DNA of 40,306 nt from an uncultured Bacteroidales bacterium (GTDB lineage Bacteria; Bacteroidota; Bacteroidia; Bacteroidales; UBA4417): positions 1 to 40,306 of the forward strand of contig CAIRHD010000541.1 in the NCBI GenBank assembly GCA_903878265.1, read 5' to 3'. Numbering within the stretch: position 1 is the first letter of the stretch; the number at the start of each line of letters is the position of its first letter. A program made the position numbers and the translations under genes. Positions 27,935 to 36,110 of the stretch are shown here, one piece after another. The notes beneath the pieces were generated by a model. It had not been told where the DNA came from and searched no databases. It worked only from the letters and a program-made list of their open reading frames with translations.

Positions 27935-28840
27935 TTATCTTCTAAATCCTTGTACATATTTGTTCAAATCATCTATGGAAGATTCAAAGGTAAAGGCATC
28001 GTTTACTTTATAATAATTGCCAAGATCCAGAGTGTATGCATAAGCAAATTTTGCAAAATCAAGCCGGGAATCTTCAAAAGTAAAAAGAAGCATTATTTCT
28101 TTCACCTGCGAACTCAATAGGCAGTTACTTTGTATGATTTGTTTAGCTATAGTTAACTTGCTGTCTTCAAAAGTCTTGGAACTGATGCTGCCTTTTGCCG
28201 ACTGGAAATCGCCAGGCGACATTGGCCTTGGGCATCCATAAGTCCCATTATAATCAGGAAGTATATATGGGACCGGGTTGTTGTTTGGCAAACCATTGTT
28301 CAAGCCAGTGAGGCTACCAGCTTGCTGCGAACCCGCACCTTCATTGCTGTTTACAACATTCACATTGTTGCCTTTGCCGTTTGCCGAAATGCTAACATTG
28401 TTGTTGATAGTGGTATTGTTTACAATAGTGGTTGCACTTCCCATATTGGTCGAAACACCTTGAGGCTGGTACCCTACAACCATTTGGCCAGGGATCATTT
28501 TCGGCTCGTTCATCACTGGATATGTGTTCATTAACCTGAATGTATATCCTTTTTTCCTGATGAATTTTACGGCATAAGTTGTTTCAGTACCTGGATTCAG
28601 ATAAACTGTTTTGTTGAATTCTTTCAATTTGGGATCATCAAAAACGATTTTCACCTTGTAACTTGGAGCCGGCAGGTCAGTAACTTTGATATTTGTTTCG
28701 GGCTGTTCGTTTTGCAGCATACCATTTAGTACGACTGAGAACCTCTCGCCGTTTTCGGTGAAAAATATAAGGTTAGAGGTTTGCGCTTTTGCAGCTACAA
28801 AGGCTAACATGGCGAAAGCAAGAAGGAAAATGTGTCTCAT
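27935..28840 (-). CDS. Secreted DUF4476-domain protein (301 aa)
   Basis: Signal peptide MRHIFLLAFAMLAFVAAKAQ; C-terminal SSKTFEDSKLTIAKQIIQSNCLLSSQVKEIMLLFTFEDSRLDFAKFAYAYTLDLGNYYKV recalls DUF4476. Confidence 0.75.
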   Translation of the reverse strand: MRHIFLLAFAMLAFVAAKAQTSNLIFFTENGERFSVVLNGMLQNEQPETNIKVTDLPAPSYKVKIVFDDPKLKEFNKTVYLNPGTETTYAVKFIRKKGYTFRLMNTYPVMNEPKMIPGQMVVGYQPQGVSTNMGSATTIVNNTTINNNVSISANGKGNNVNVVNSNEGAGSQQAGSLTGLNNGLPNNNPVPYILPDYNGTYGCPRPMSPGDFQSAKGSISSKTFEDSKLTIAKQIIQSNCLLSSQVKEIMLLFTFEDSRLDFAKFAYAYTLDLGNYYKVNDAFTFESSIDDLNKYVQGFRR

Positions 28841-28969
28841 AATGGTAAAGATTATTGTTTTTATTGCGTGATTTTAGGTTGGGTTTTTAATTGTTAAACA
28901 AATTTCAAGCCAAATTTTCAGAATGCTTATTCCAATGCTTTTAATAAGAAAGTAGAATTTGAGATCAAA

Positions 28970-29065
28970 TATCTCCTAGTCTCCCATCTCCTTGTCTCCT
29001 ATCTCCTAGTTTCCCATCTCCTAGTCTCCCATCTTCTTGTCTCCCATCTTCTTGTCTCCTCTCAC
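28970..29065 (-). repeat. Degenerate tandem low-complexity array (minus strand unit about GGAGACTAGGAGAT)
   Basis: tctcctagtctcccatctccttgtctcctatctcctagtttcccatctcctagtctcccatcttcttgtctcccatcttcttgtctcc. Confidence 0.85.
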
Positions 29066-29088
29066 ATTTCTCGGATCCCTAAAAACCC

Positions 29089-32000
29089 CTACTCATCCCC
29101 AGCAGCAATCTGTACTTTAGTAATTTCAACATCGCCGGTTTCCACATAAATACTGATCCAGTTGTTGTCTTCGCGATACCATTTATCCTGAACACTGATT
29201 CGGATCATGTAATCGCTTATCACAGTTTTGTCGAGGCTGCGCAAAACGATTCCGCCATTTTTCTGTGAATCTTTTCCATAGTTAAGGTAAACTTTTGGTG
29301 AAGATTTGCCTGTAGATCGCGCCTTTAAAAGTATGTAATTATTTTTGCGCAATCGCGGTTCAATCGACGAAAAAGTGAATTTCTTTTCGTTGCCTTCGGT
29401 AATCTGAAACGCTTGTGAATACAAATCCTGTATGGCATGGTCAGAAATGTATTTTCTGATTTTATTTATCTGAATTTCAGGATATGTGTCGGAAGTGTTG
29501 ATTTTTGATGCGGCTTCGTATGCATCAATGGCTTGATCGAAAATCTTGGTGTTGTATAATCTATCAGCTTCGCCTAAAGCTTTGGCATATTCAGCTTTGC
29601 GCGTGAGTTCAATCTCCTCCACTATCTTGTTGATTTCGGTAAGCCGCTGTTTTGGATACGTTTCGTCGGGTTTAATACCAGCTGCCTTTGTAAATGCAGA
29701 CTTTGCCCCCGAATAATCCTTGCTGTTGAACAACGCATCCCCTTCCGAAATATAGGAAGCGAACATTTTTCCCATTTCCTCTTTCTGTGCTAACAGCAAG
29801 GTGTTTATTTCTGCGATTTTTGATTTAGGAAATACTTCCAGAGGTTTTATTTCGAGAGCGTTTTGATAGGCATTTAAAGCTTCCATCAGATTTTTCGAAG
29901 TGAGCTTACTGTCGCCAAGGGAAATGGCTTTGTTATAATTGTCGTCGATTGCTTTAAGTTCAGCTTTAATTGTCGAAATTCGTTCTATCGGATATTTTTC
30001 GGCTGGTTTTAGAAGTGAAGCTTCTTCATACGATTTTATTGCGGCATCCAGTTTTTTTGATGCATACAATTCGGTGGCAGCGTTTATGGCTTTTGAGAAG
30101 TTTTCATCCTTCAATTTCAAATCAGCCATTATCCCATCAATTTCGGCAATTTTATCTTTCGGCAATTTTTCCGATGGTTTTAATGTTGAAGCGTTCACAA
30201 AAAGAGTTTTTGCTTCATCGTATTTTACTGCTTTAAACTGTGTTTCGGCATCTGTTATAATTTTCTGATAATCATCATCCAGCTTTTTTTGGTCGGCCAA
30301 CATTTTATTAATGGCAACAATTTGATCTTGTGGATACTTTTCAGTGGCCTTGATAGTAGCCGCACGTTGATATGGCTCCATGGCTTCACGATACTTTTGC
30401 TCCTTGAAAAAATTATCGGCCAAAGTAATCGCATCTTGATAATTGGTATTATCGGTATTCAGTTTAGTAATAATAGCCTGAACTTCAGTTATTTTAGTAA
30501 TTGGATACTGCTCGCTTGGTTTTGAAAGGTTTGCATTTTTAAAAGCTGTGAGAGCATTATCGTAATCTTTCGCAAGCAGTTTCTTGTCGCCGTCGGCCAC
30601 AGCTTTATCGTAAGCAATTTGTTTTTCATTGATAGCAGCTATCTCTTTTTCAGCTTCAGCAATTTTTTCTGTAGGGTATTTCTCCAGTGGTTTCATAGTG
30701 AGTGCTTTGCGATATTCTGCAATAGCTTCAACGAATTTTTGTGCTTCAAAAAACTGATCGGCCGAGGTAATTACGTTCAGGAAACTATCATCAAGTATTT
30801 TCTGCTGTTTAATCAAATTATCAATTTTCCCAATCTGTGTTTTGGGATAGGATTCTGTTGGTTTGATTGAAGATGCAACAGTATAGGAAGCCGATGCTTC
30901 GGTATATTTTTTTTCACCAAAAAAAACATCGCCTTCGCTGATTGCTTTGGAATAATCCTGATCTTTATTCAACAAATCGGCAAGGATTCCGTCAATTTCG
31001 GCAACTTTTGCCTTTGGGAGGTTTTCCGCTGGTTTTAGTGCGCTTGCATTGGAATACAGTATTTTAGCTTCGTTGTATTTCGAATTTTTAAACTCAAGAT
31101 CGGCATCTGTTATTGCTTTCTGATAATCGTCGTCGAGTTTTTTCTGTTCGGCAAGCAGTTGGTTTACTTTGGTGATTTGTTCCTGCGTATATTTTTCATT
31201 TGGTTTTATCCCTGAAGCACGTTGATATGGTTCGAGAGATTCACCGTATTTTTGACTGCCAAAAAGTTTATCTGCTTGGGCAATGGCTTCATCGTAACGC
31301 TGTCTTTCTGCTTTGTCCTTGTCAAGGATTGCCTGAACCTCAGCAATTTTCTGTTTAGGATAGGTTTCGGTAGGTTTTAGTAAGCTCGCACTTTTAAACG
31401 ATGCCAGTGAATTTGCAAAATCCTTGTCCAACAGCAATTTATCACCATCGGCAACAGCTTTATTGTACGATTCCTGCAAAGTTTTCAAATCTGCTATCAG
31501 CTTTTCCGATTCAGCAATTTTATCTGCCGGATATTTCTCTGATGGTTTCAAAACCAAGGCTTTGCGATAATCAGCAATAGCTTCATCATAACTTTTGGAA
31601 GCTAATAGTTTGTCTGCCGAAGCAACAGTGGTTTGATAGTCGGCTTCTAACTTTTTCTGTTCAGCAATAAGCAAAGTTATTTTTTCGACTTGCACTTTTG
31701 GGTAAGCTTCGGCAGGTTTAATTTTTAGTGCATTGTTGTAGCTTAGGATTGCTTCGCTGTATTTGCTTTCTGCAAACAAAGCATCCCCAGTGCTGATATG
31801 GTTGGCAAAACTTTGTTCCTTGTTTTGCAAATCGGCTAGAATTCCATCAATTTCAACAATTTTTACCTTTGGGAGGTTTTCCGCTGGTTTTAGCGCACTT
31901 GCATTGGAATACAGGATTTTAGCTTCGTTGTATTTCGCATTATTAAACTCAAGATCAGCATCTGCTATTGCTTTCTGATAATCGTCGTCGAGTTTTTTCT

Positions 32001-34668
32001 GATCGGTAAGCAGTTGATTTACTTTGGTGATTTGCTCTTGTGGATATTTTTCGTTTGGTTTTATCCCAAAAGCACGCTGGTATGGTTCGAGAGATTCACC
32101 GTATTTTTGACTGCCAAAAAGCTTATCTGCTTGGGCAATAGCTTCATTGTAACGCTGTCCTTCTGCTTTGTCCTTGTCAAGGATTGCCTGAACCTCAGCA
32201 ATTTTCTGCTTTGGATAGGTTTCGGTAGGTTTTAGCAGGCTTGCACTTTCGAACGATGCCAGAGAATTTGCAAAATCCTGGTCCAACAGCAATTTATCTC
32301 CATCGGCAACAGCTTTATTGTATGATTCCTGCAAAGTTTTCAAATCTGCAATAAGTTTTTCCGATTCAGCAATTTTATCAGCCGGATATTTCTCTGATGG
32401 TTTCAAAGCCAAGGCTTTGCGATAATCAGCTATAGCTTCATCATAACTTTTGGAAGCTAATAGTTTGTCGGCAGAAGCAACAGCAGTTTGATAGTCGGCT
32501 TCTGCCTTTTTCTGTTCAGTGATAAGGCCGTTTATTTTCTCAATCTGTGTTTTGGGATAGGATTCGCTTGGTTTAAAAGTTTTTGCTCTATTATAAGATG
32601 CAATTGCCTCGGCATACTTCAGGTTGTTAAAGTTATTATCGCCTTCGGTAATCGATTGTGTATAGCTTTCATCCGCCGAACGCATTTCGCCAAGTATTTT
32701 ATTGATTTTGGCAATCTGCTCCTGAGGGTATTTTTCATTTTTCTTAATCCCACTTGCTTCGGTATATGACACAAGAGCTTGGTCGTACCCTTTTGCAGCA
32801 AGCGATTTGTCTGCTGAAGCGATTGCTGTAGTGTACTTTCCATTTAATTTTTGCAGTTCATCAATCGCTGCTTGCACTTCAGTGATTTTTTCTTGCGGAT
32901 ATTGTTCGGTTGGTTTAATTTTTAAAGCTTCCTGAAAAGAAGTTAGTGAAAGCGTATAATTACCTGCTGCAAAAGCTTTGTCGCCATTGGTTATTGATTG
33001 TGTGTAATTATTGGCATCTGCTGTTGCTTTAGCCAGGATTTTGTTTATTTCATCGGTTTTATCCTTTGGATATTTTTCAGTCGGTTTAATTTTAAGTGCC
33101 TGATTGTATGCAGCCAAGGCATCCTCATATTTTTGGATGGCAAAGGATTTATCCGCGGTTTCAATGGCTGAAGTATAATTCTCATCTTTCGATTTTAAAG
33201 CGGTCAGCTGGTTTTGCGCTTCGGCTATTTTTTGCTGAGGGTAGGTTTCTTCTGGTTTAATTTCCTGAGCTTTAGTATATTCAATAATGGATTCGGCAAA
33301 TTTGTTTTGTTTGAAAAGCACATCGCCATCAGCTAAGGACTTTTTGTAAATATCGTCAAGGGCTTTTTGCTGCGTAATTAAAGCAGTTATTACACCAATT
33401 TTATCAGAAGGATATTTTTCATTTGGTAAGAGTGATAGTGCGTTCTTGAAATGGGATAATGCGGCATCGTATTTTTTTCCTTCAAAAGCCTGATCACCGT
33501 TCTTTATGGCAATATCATACGCATCCTTGCGGGAATTGCGTTCTCCAATAAGTTTCTCAATTTCTGCGATCTTTGTTTTGGGGTAAGTTTCGGTTGCTTT
33601 TATCGCCGATGCTGATTTGAAACCAATCAAAGCCGCATCGTAATCACTTGATTTTAAAAGGTTTTCTGCACTTGCCAGGGCTGCATCATATTTTTCCTGT
33701 TCCGATAGCAATTGCGATTCCCCCGATTTTGTTTTATCGAGCATTTCTTTTGGATAACGTGCCTCAGGTTTTACTTTGAGAGCTTCTTGATATTTCAGAC
33801 GGGCATTGGCAAAATCGCGGTTAATATAAAACTGGTCGGCAATTTCTATAGCCTTGTCATAGTTATCCTGAAGCGATTTCTTGTCGTTGGCTAGCTTTTC
33901 TATTTCCTGAATTTTTTCTTTTGCATGTTGGTTTTCAGGAGTAATTGCAAGTGCTTTCTGGTATTCTACAAGTGCTTCGGTACGTTTTCCGGCTGCTAAA
34001 AGTTTGTCGGCACCAACAAGTATTTTAACCACATGTTCTCCTTTGAGCTTATAATCGGCTTGTTGTTTGCGAGTATTTGTAATTTTATCCTTGACGCTTT
34101 TTGTACTTGGTTTTACAGCTAAGGCGGTTTCGTAATACATCACGGCTTTATCAAAGTCATTGGAAGCTAATGCTTTATCTCCATTGGAAATAGCATCAGA
34201 AAAATACGCAGCATCCGTGGGATCAATATAAAGCGCACTTATTTGTGCCAGGCGGTCTTTTGGGAATTGCGAAGAAGGGTCAATCCCTAAGGCTTTCTGG
34301 TATTCGGTTTTTGCTTGTGGATACTCTTTTCTGTTAAAATAGCTTTCAGCTTTTATAATTATATCTTCGAAAAGTTGTGCTTTTTTATCGGGCTGGGCAT
34401 CAAGTATTTCATTTATTTCAGCAATTTTCCCTGAAGCATATTTCAGCTCAGGTTTTATCTGTCGCGCTTTTTCGTAAAGTTGTAAGGCAGCAGCATAATC
34501 TTTGGCCGCCCAAGCCTGATCTGCCTGCTGAATAACAGGGTTATAGGTAGCAGCATTGGTTGGGTTTTGAGCTTGGCAAGGATTGGTTGTGAAGGTTGAA
34601 AAGGCTATCCCGATAAAAGCAAAAAGTATATATATTGACAGGCCATTCCTGAAATTGTGGTTCTTCAT
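29089..34668 (-). CDS. Giant secreted TPR-like repeat protein (1859 aa, about 30 units of about 57 aa) with C-terminal beta-rich domain
   Basis: Signal-like N-terminus; units ADKxFxxxxYxxAxxxYxxAxxLKPxExYPxxKIxEIxxLL counted about 30 times; C-terminus homologous to that of 4469-7243. Confidence 0.9.
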   Translation of the reverse strand: MKNHNFRNGLSIYILFAFIGIAFSTFTTNPCQAQNPTNAATYNPVIQQADQAWAAKDYAAALQLYEKARQIKPELKYASGKIAEINEILDAQPDKKAQLFEDIIIKAESYFNRKEYPQAKTEYQKALGIDPSSQFPKDRLAQISALYIDPTDAAYFSDAISNGDKALASNDFDKAVMYYETALAVKPSTKSVKDKITNTRKQQADYKLKGEHVVKILVGADKLLAAGKRTEALVEYQKALAITPENQHAKEKIQEIEKLANDKKSLQDNYDKAIEIADQFYINRDFANARLKYQEALKVKPEARYPKEMLDKTKSGESQLLSEQEKYDAALASAENLLKSSDYDAALIGFKSASAIKATETYPKTKIAEIEKLIGERNSRKDAYDIAIKNGDQAFEGKKYDAALSHFKNALSLLPNEKYPSDKIGVITALITQQKALDDIYKKSLADGDVLFKQNKFAESIIEYTKAQEIKPEETYPQQKIAEAQNQLTALKSKDENYTSAIETADKSFAIQKYEDALAAYNQALKIKPTEKYPKDKTDEINKILAKATADANNYTQSITNGDKAFAAGNYTLSLTSFQEALKIKPTEQYPQEKITEVQAAIDELQKLNGKYTTAIASADKSLAAKGYDQALVSYTEASGIKKNEKYPQEQIAKINKILGEMRSADESYTQSITEGDNNFNNLKYAEAIASYNRAKTFKPSESYPKTQIEKINGLITEQKKAEADYQTAVASADKLLASKSYDEAIADYRKALALKPSEKYPADKIAESEKLIADLKTLQESYNKAVADGDKLLLDQDFANSLASFESASLLKPTETYPKQKIAEVQAILDKDKAEGQRYNEAIAQADKLFGSQKYGESLEPYQRAFGIKPNEKYPQEQITKVNQLLTDQKKLDDDYQKAIADADLEFNNAKYNEAKILYSNASALKPAENLPKVKIVEIDGILADLQNKEQSFANHISTGDALFAESKYSEAILSYNNALKIKPAEAYPKVQVEKITLLIAEQKKLEADYQTTVASADKLLASKSYDEAIADYRKALVLKPSEKYPADKIAESEKLIADLKTLQESYNKAVADGDKLLLDKDFANSLASFKSASLLKPTETYPKQKIAEVQAILDKDKAERQRYDEAIAQADKLFGSQKYGESLEPYQRASGIKPNEKYTQEQITKVNQLLAEQKKLDDDYQKAITDADLEFKNSKYNEAKILYSNASALKPAENLPKAKVAEIDGILADLLNKDQDYSKAISEGDVFFGEKKYTEASASYTVASSIKPTESYPKTQIGKIDNLIKQQKILDDSFLNVITSADQFFEAQKFVEAIAEYRKALTMKPLEKYPTEKIAEAEKEIAAINEKQIAYDKAVADGDKKLLAKDYDNALTAFKNANLSKPSEQYPITKITEVQAIITKLNTDNTNYQDAITLADNFFKEQKYREAMEPYQRAATIKATEKYPQDQIVAINKMLADQKKLDDDYQKIITDAETQFKAVKYDEAKTLFVNASTLKPSEKLPKDKIAEIDGIMADLKLKDENFSKAINAATELYASKKLDAAIKSYEEASLLKPAEKYPIERISTIKAELKAIDDNYNKAISLGDSKLTSKNLMEALNAYQNALEIKPLEVFPKSKIAEINTLLLAQKEEMGKMFASYISEGDALFNSKDYSGAKSAFTKAAGIKPDETYPKQRLTEINKIVEEIELTRKAEYAKALGEADRLYNTKIFDQAIDAYEAASKINTSDTYPEIQINKIRKYISDHAIQDLYSQAFQITEGNEKKFTFSSIEPRLRKNNYILLKARSTGKSSPKVYLNYGKDSQKNGGIVLRSLDKTVISDYMIRISVQDKWYREDNNWISIYVETGDVEITKVQIAAGDE
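30115..32660 (-). repeat. In-gene super-repeat: three tandem blocks of five TPR-like units, period 855 bp
   Basis: Sequence ttcgagagattcaccgtatttttgactgcc occurs at 31231 and 32086 (offset 855 bp); the corresponding third block is more diverged. Confidence 0.85.
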
Positions 34669-34799
34669 TGAGAAATTTAATTTGATGTTGTATTTGTGTA
34701 GGATAAATAACGGTTGTTTCCCTGATTTATTGGATTCAAACCGCTGTTTATCGCTTCTTTACTGTTTTTTAGAAAATTTGTGAAAGCTAAATTAAGCAC

Positions 34800-35450
34800 T
34801 TATATAATTTTTCCATCCACCATCATCAATTTGCGGTCGCTCATATCGGCAAGTTCCTGATTATGAGTAACAATAACAAAGGTTTGGTTAAACTGTTTGC
34901 GGAGTGTAAAAAACAGTTCGTGCAATTCCTTGGCATTTGCCGTGTCGAGGTTACCCGATGGTTCGTCGGCAAGGATAACCGAAGGGTGGTTCATCAGCGC
35001 GCGCGCAACGGCAACCCTTTGCTGCTCACCACCCGAAAGTGCCGAAGGTTTATGGTCGGCACGGTTGGCTAGATGCAAAAAATCAAGAAGTTCCATCGCC
35101 CTTTTATTTGCTGCTTTAGGTTGAACGCCTGCAATATAGGCTGGGATGCAGAGATTTTCGATTGCACTGAATTCAGGCAGAAGGTGGTGGAATTGAAATA
35201 CAAATCCAATATTCATATTACGGAATGAGGCCAGTTTTTTTTCATTAAATGCGGCAATTTCCTGATTGTCGAACAGGATTGAGCCAGAAGTCGGTTTATC
35301 GAGTGTTCCAATGATTTGCAACAAAGTAGTTTTGCCGGCACCCGAAGCTCCAACTATCGAAACAATTTCCCCCTTGTTGATTTCCAAATCGATGCCTTTA
35401 AGCACTTCGAGTGTCCCATAAGACTTGTGGATGTTTTTACCCGATATCAT
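34800..35450 (-). CDS. lolD: LolD-like lipoprotein-releasing ABC transporter ATP-binding protein
   Basis: [86 protein letters not shown]. Confidence 0.85.
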   Translation of the reverse strand: MISGKNIHKSYGTLEVLKGIDLEINKGEIVSIVGASGAGKTTLLQIIGTLDKPTSGSILFDNQEIAAFNEKKLASFRNMNIGFVFQFHHLLPEFSAIENLCIPAYIAGVQPKAANKRAMELLDFLHLANRADHKPSALSGGEQQRVAVARALMNHPSVILADEPSGNLDTANAKELHELFFTLRKQFNQTFVIVTHNQELADMSDRKLMMVDGKII

Positions 35451-35500
35451 AGAGTTTTTTCTTGATGCAAAGGTACAAGTTAATGTAAATGGTTATAATT

Positions 35501-35560
35501 TGAAAATGGGGGAATTTGAGGATTTGAGAATGTGGGGATTTGAGGATTTGAAAATGTGAG
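35501..35560. repeat. Low-complexity tandem repeat (GGGGAATTTGAGGATTTGAGAATGT)
   Basis: ggggaatttgaggatttgagaatgt / ggggatttgaggatttgaaaatgtg. Confidence 0.75.
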
Positions 35561-35805
35561 TCCGCTCCGATAACTCTAAAAGAAAGAAACCACGAAGCGA
35601 TGTGCTGAGCCTGCCGAAGCAGCACTGAGAACACTGAGGAACACAGAGCAATGTTAAACAGCACTTTAAGCTTAGTGGACTTAGCAATGCGAAATCATGC
35701 GATGTATTGAGCCTGCCGAAATAAACTCCTTTTATAACAAGCAATTGTGAGTAAACGTAGAGGCTTTCTGCCTTTGTGGTGAAAAAAGATTTTTCGGAGT
35801 GGACT
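35559..35805. mobile_element. MITE-like palindromic element, copy A, with about 12-bp terminal inverted repeats
   Basis: Left AGTCCGCTCCGA (35559-35570) and right TCGGAGTGGACT (35794-35805) are inverted repeats with one mismatch; nested ACCACGAAG / CTTTGTGGT; similar sequence recurs at 39976-40115. Confidence 0.55.
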
Positions 35806-36009
35806 TAAAATTTGGGAAAGCAGAAACTCCATTTATTATTCCGATATTTGATTTCTACCCACAAAAAACTCGATTCCAAAACCTTTTCTATTTCAACAAT
35901 AGTCCCTTTCCGTTTTTTAGTTTTCCTAATTTCTTTATTCCTTATGCTTGTTTTTCTTTTATTGCATACCCAGTTTGTTATTCCCCATTCTTTTATTTTA
36001 CGCCTTTAT

Positions 36010-36110
36010 ATATTCACTGATGTAACATTCCCTATTTTTCTTTTTTCCTATTTTCTTTTTTTTCTATATCCCTATTTTCTATTCCCCTATTTTCTATTCT
36101 TCAACCTCTG
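36010..36110 (-). repeat. Low-complexity array overlapping the DUF5916 stop codon (minus strand AGAAAATAGGGGAAT type)
   Basis: ccctatttttc/ttttttcctattttc/ccctattttctatt/cccctattttctatt near-copies. Confidence 0.7.

Noticed and set aside
29939-30268. Plus-strand ORFs opposite the giant repeat gene (29939-30268, 31763-31978, 32014-32235, 32488-32769)
   Set aside because: Their repetitiveness simply mirrors the antisense of the TPR-like repeats.
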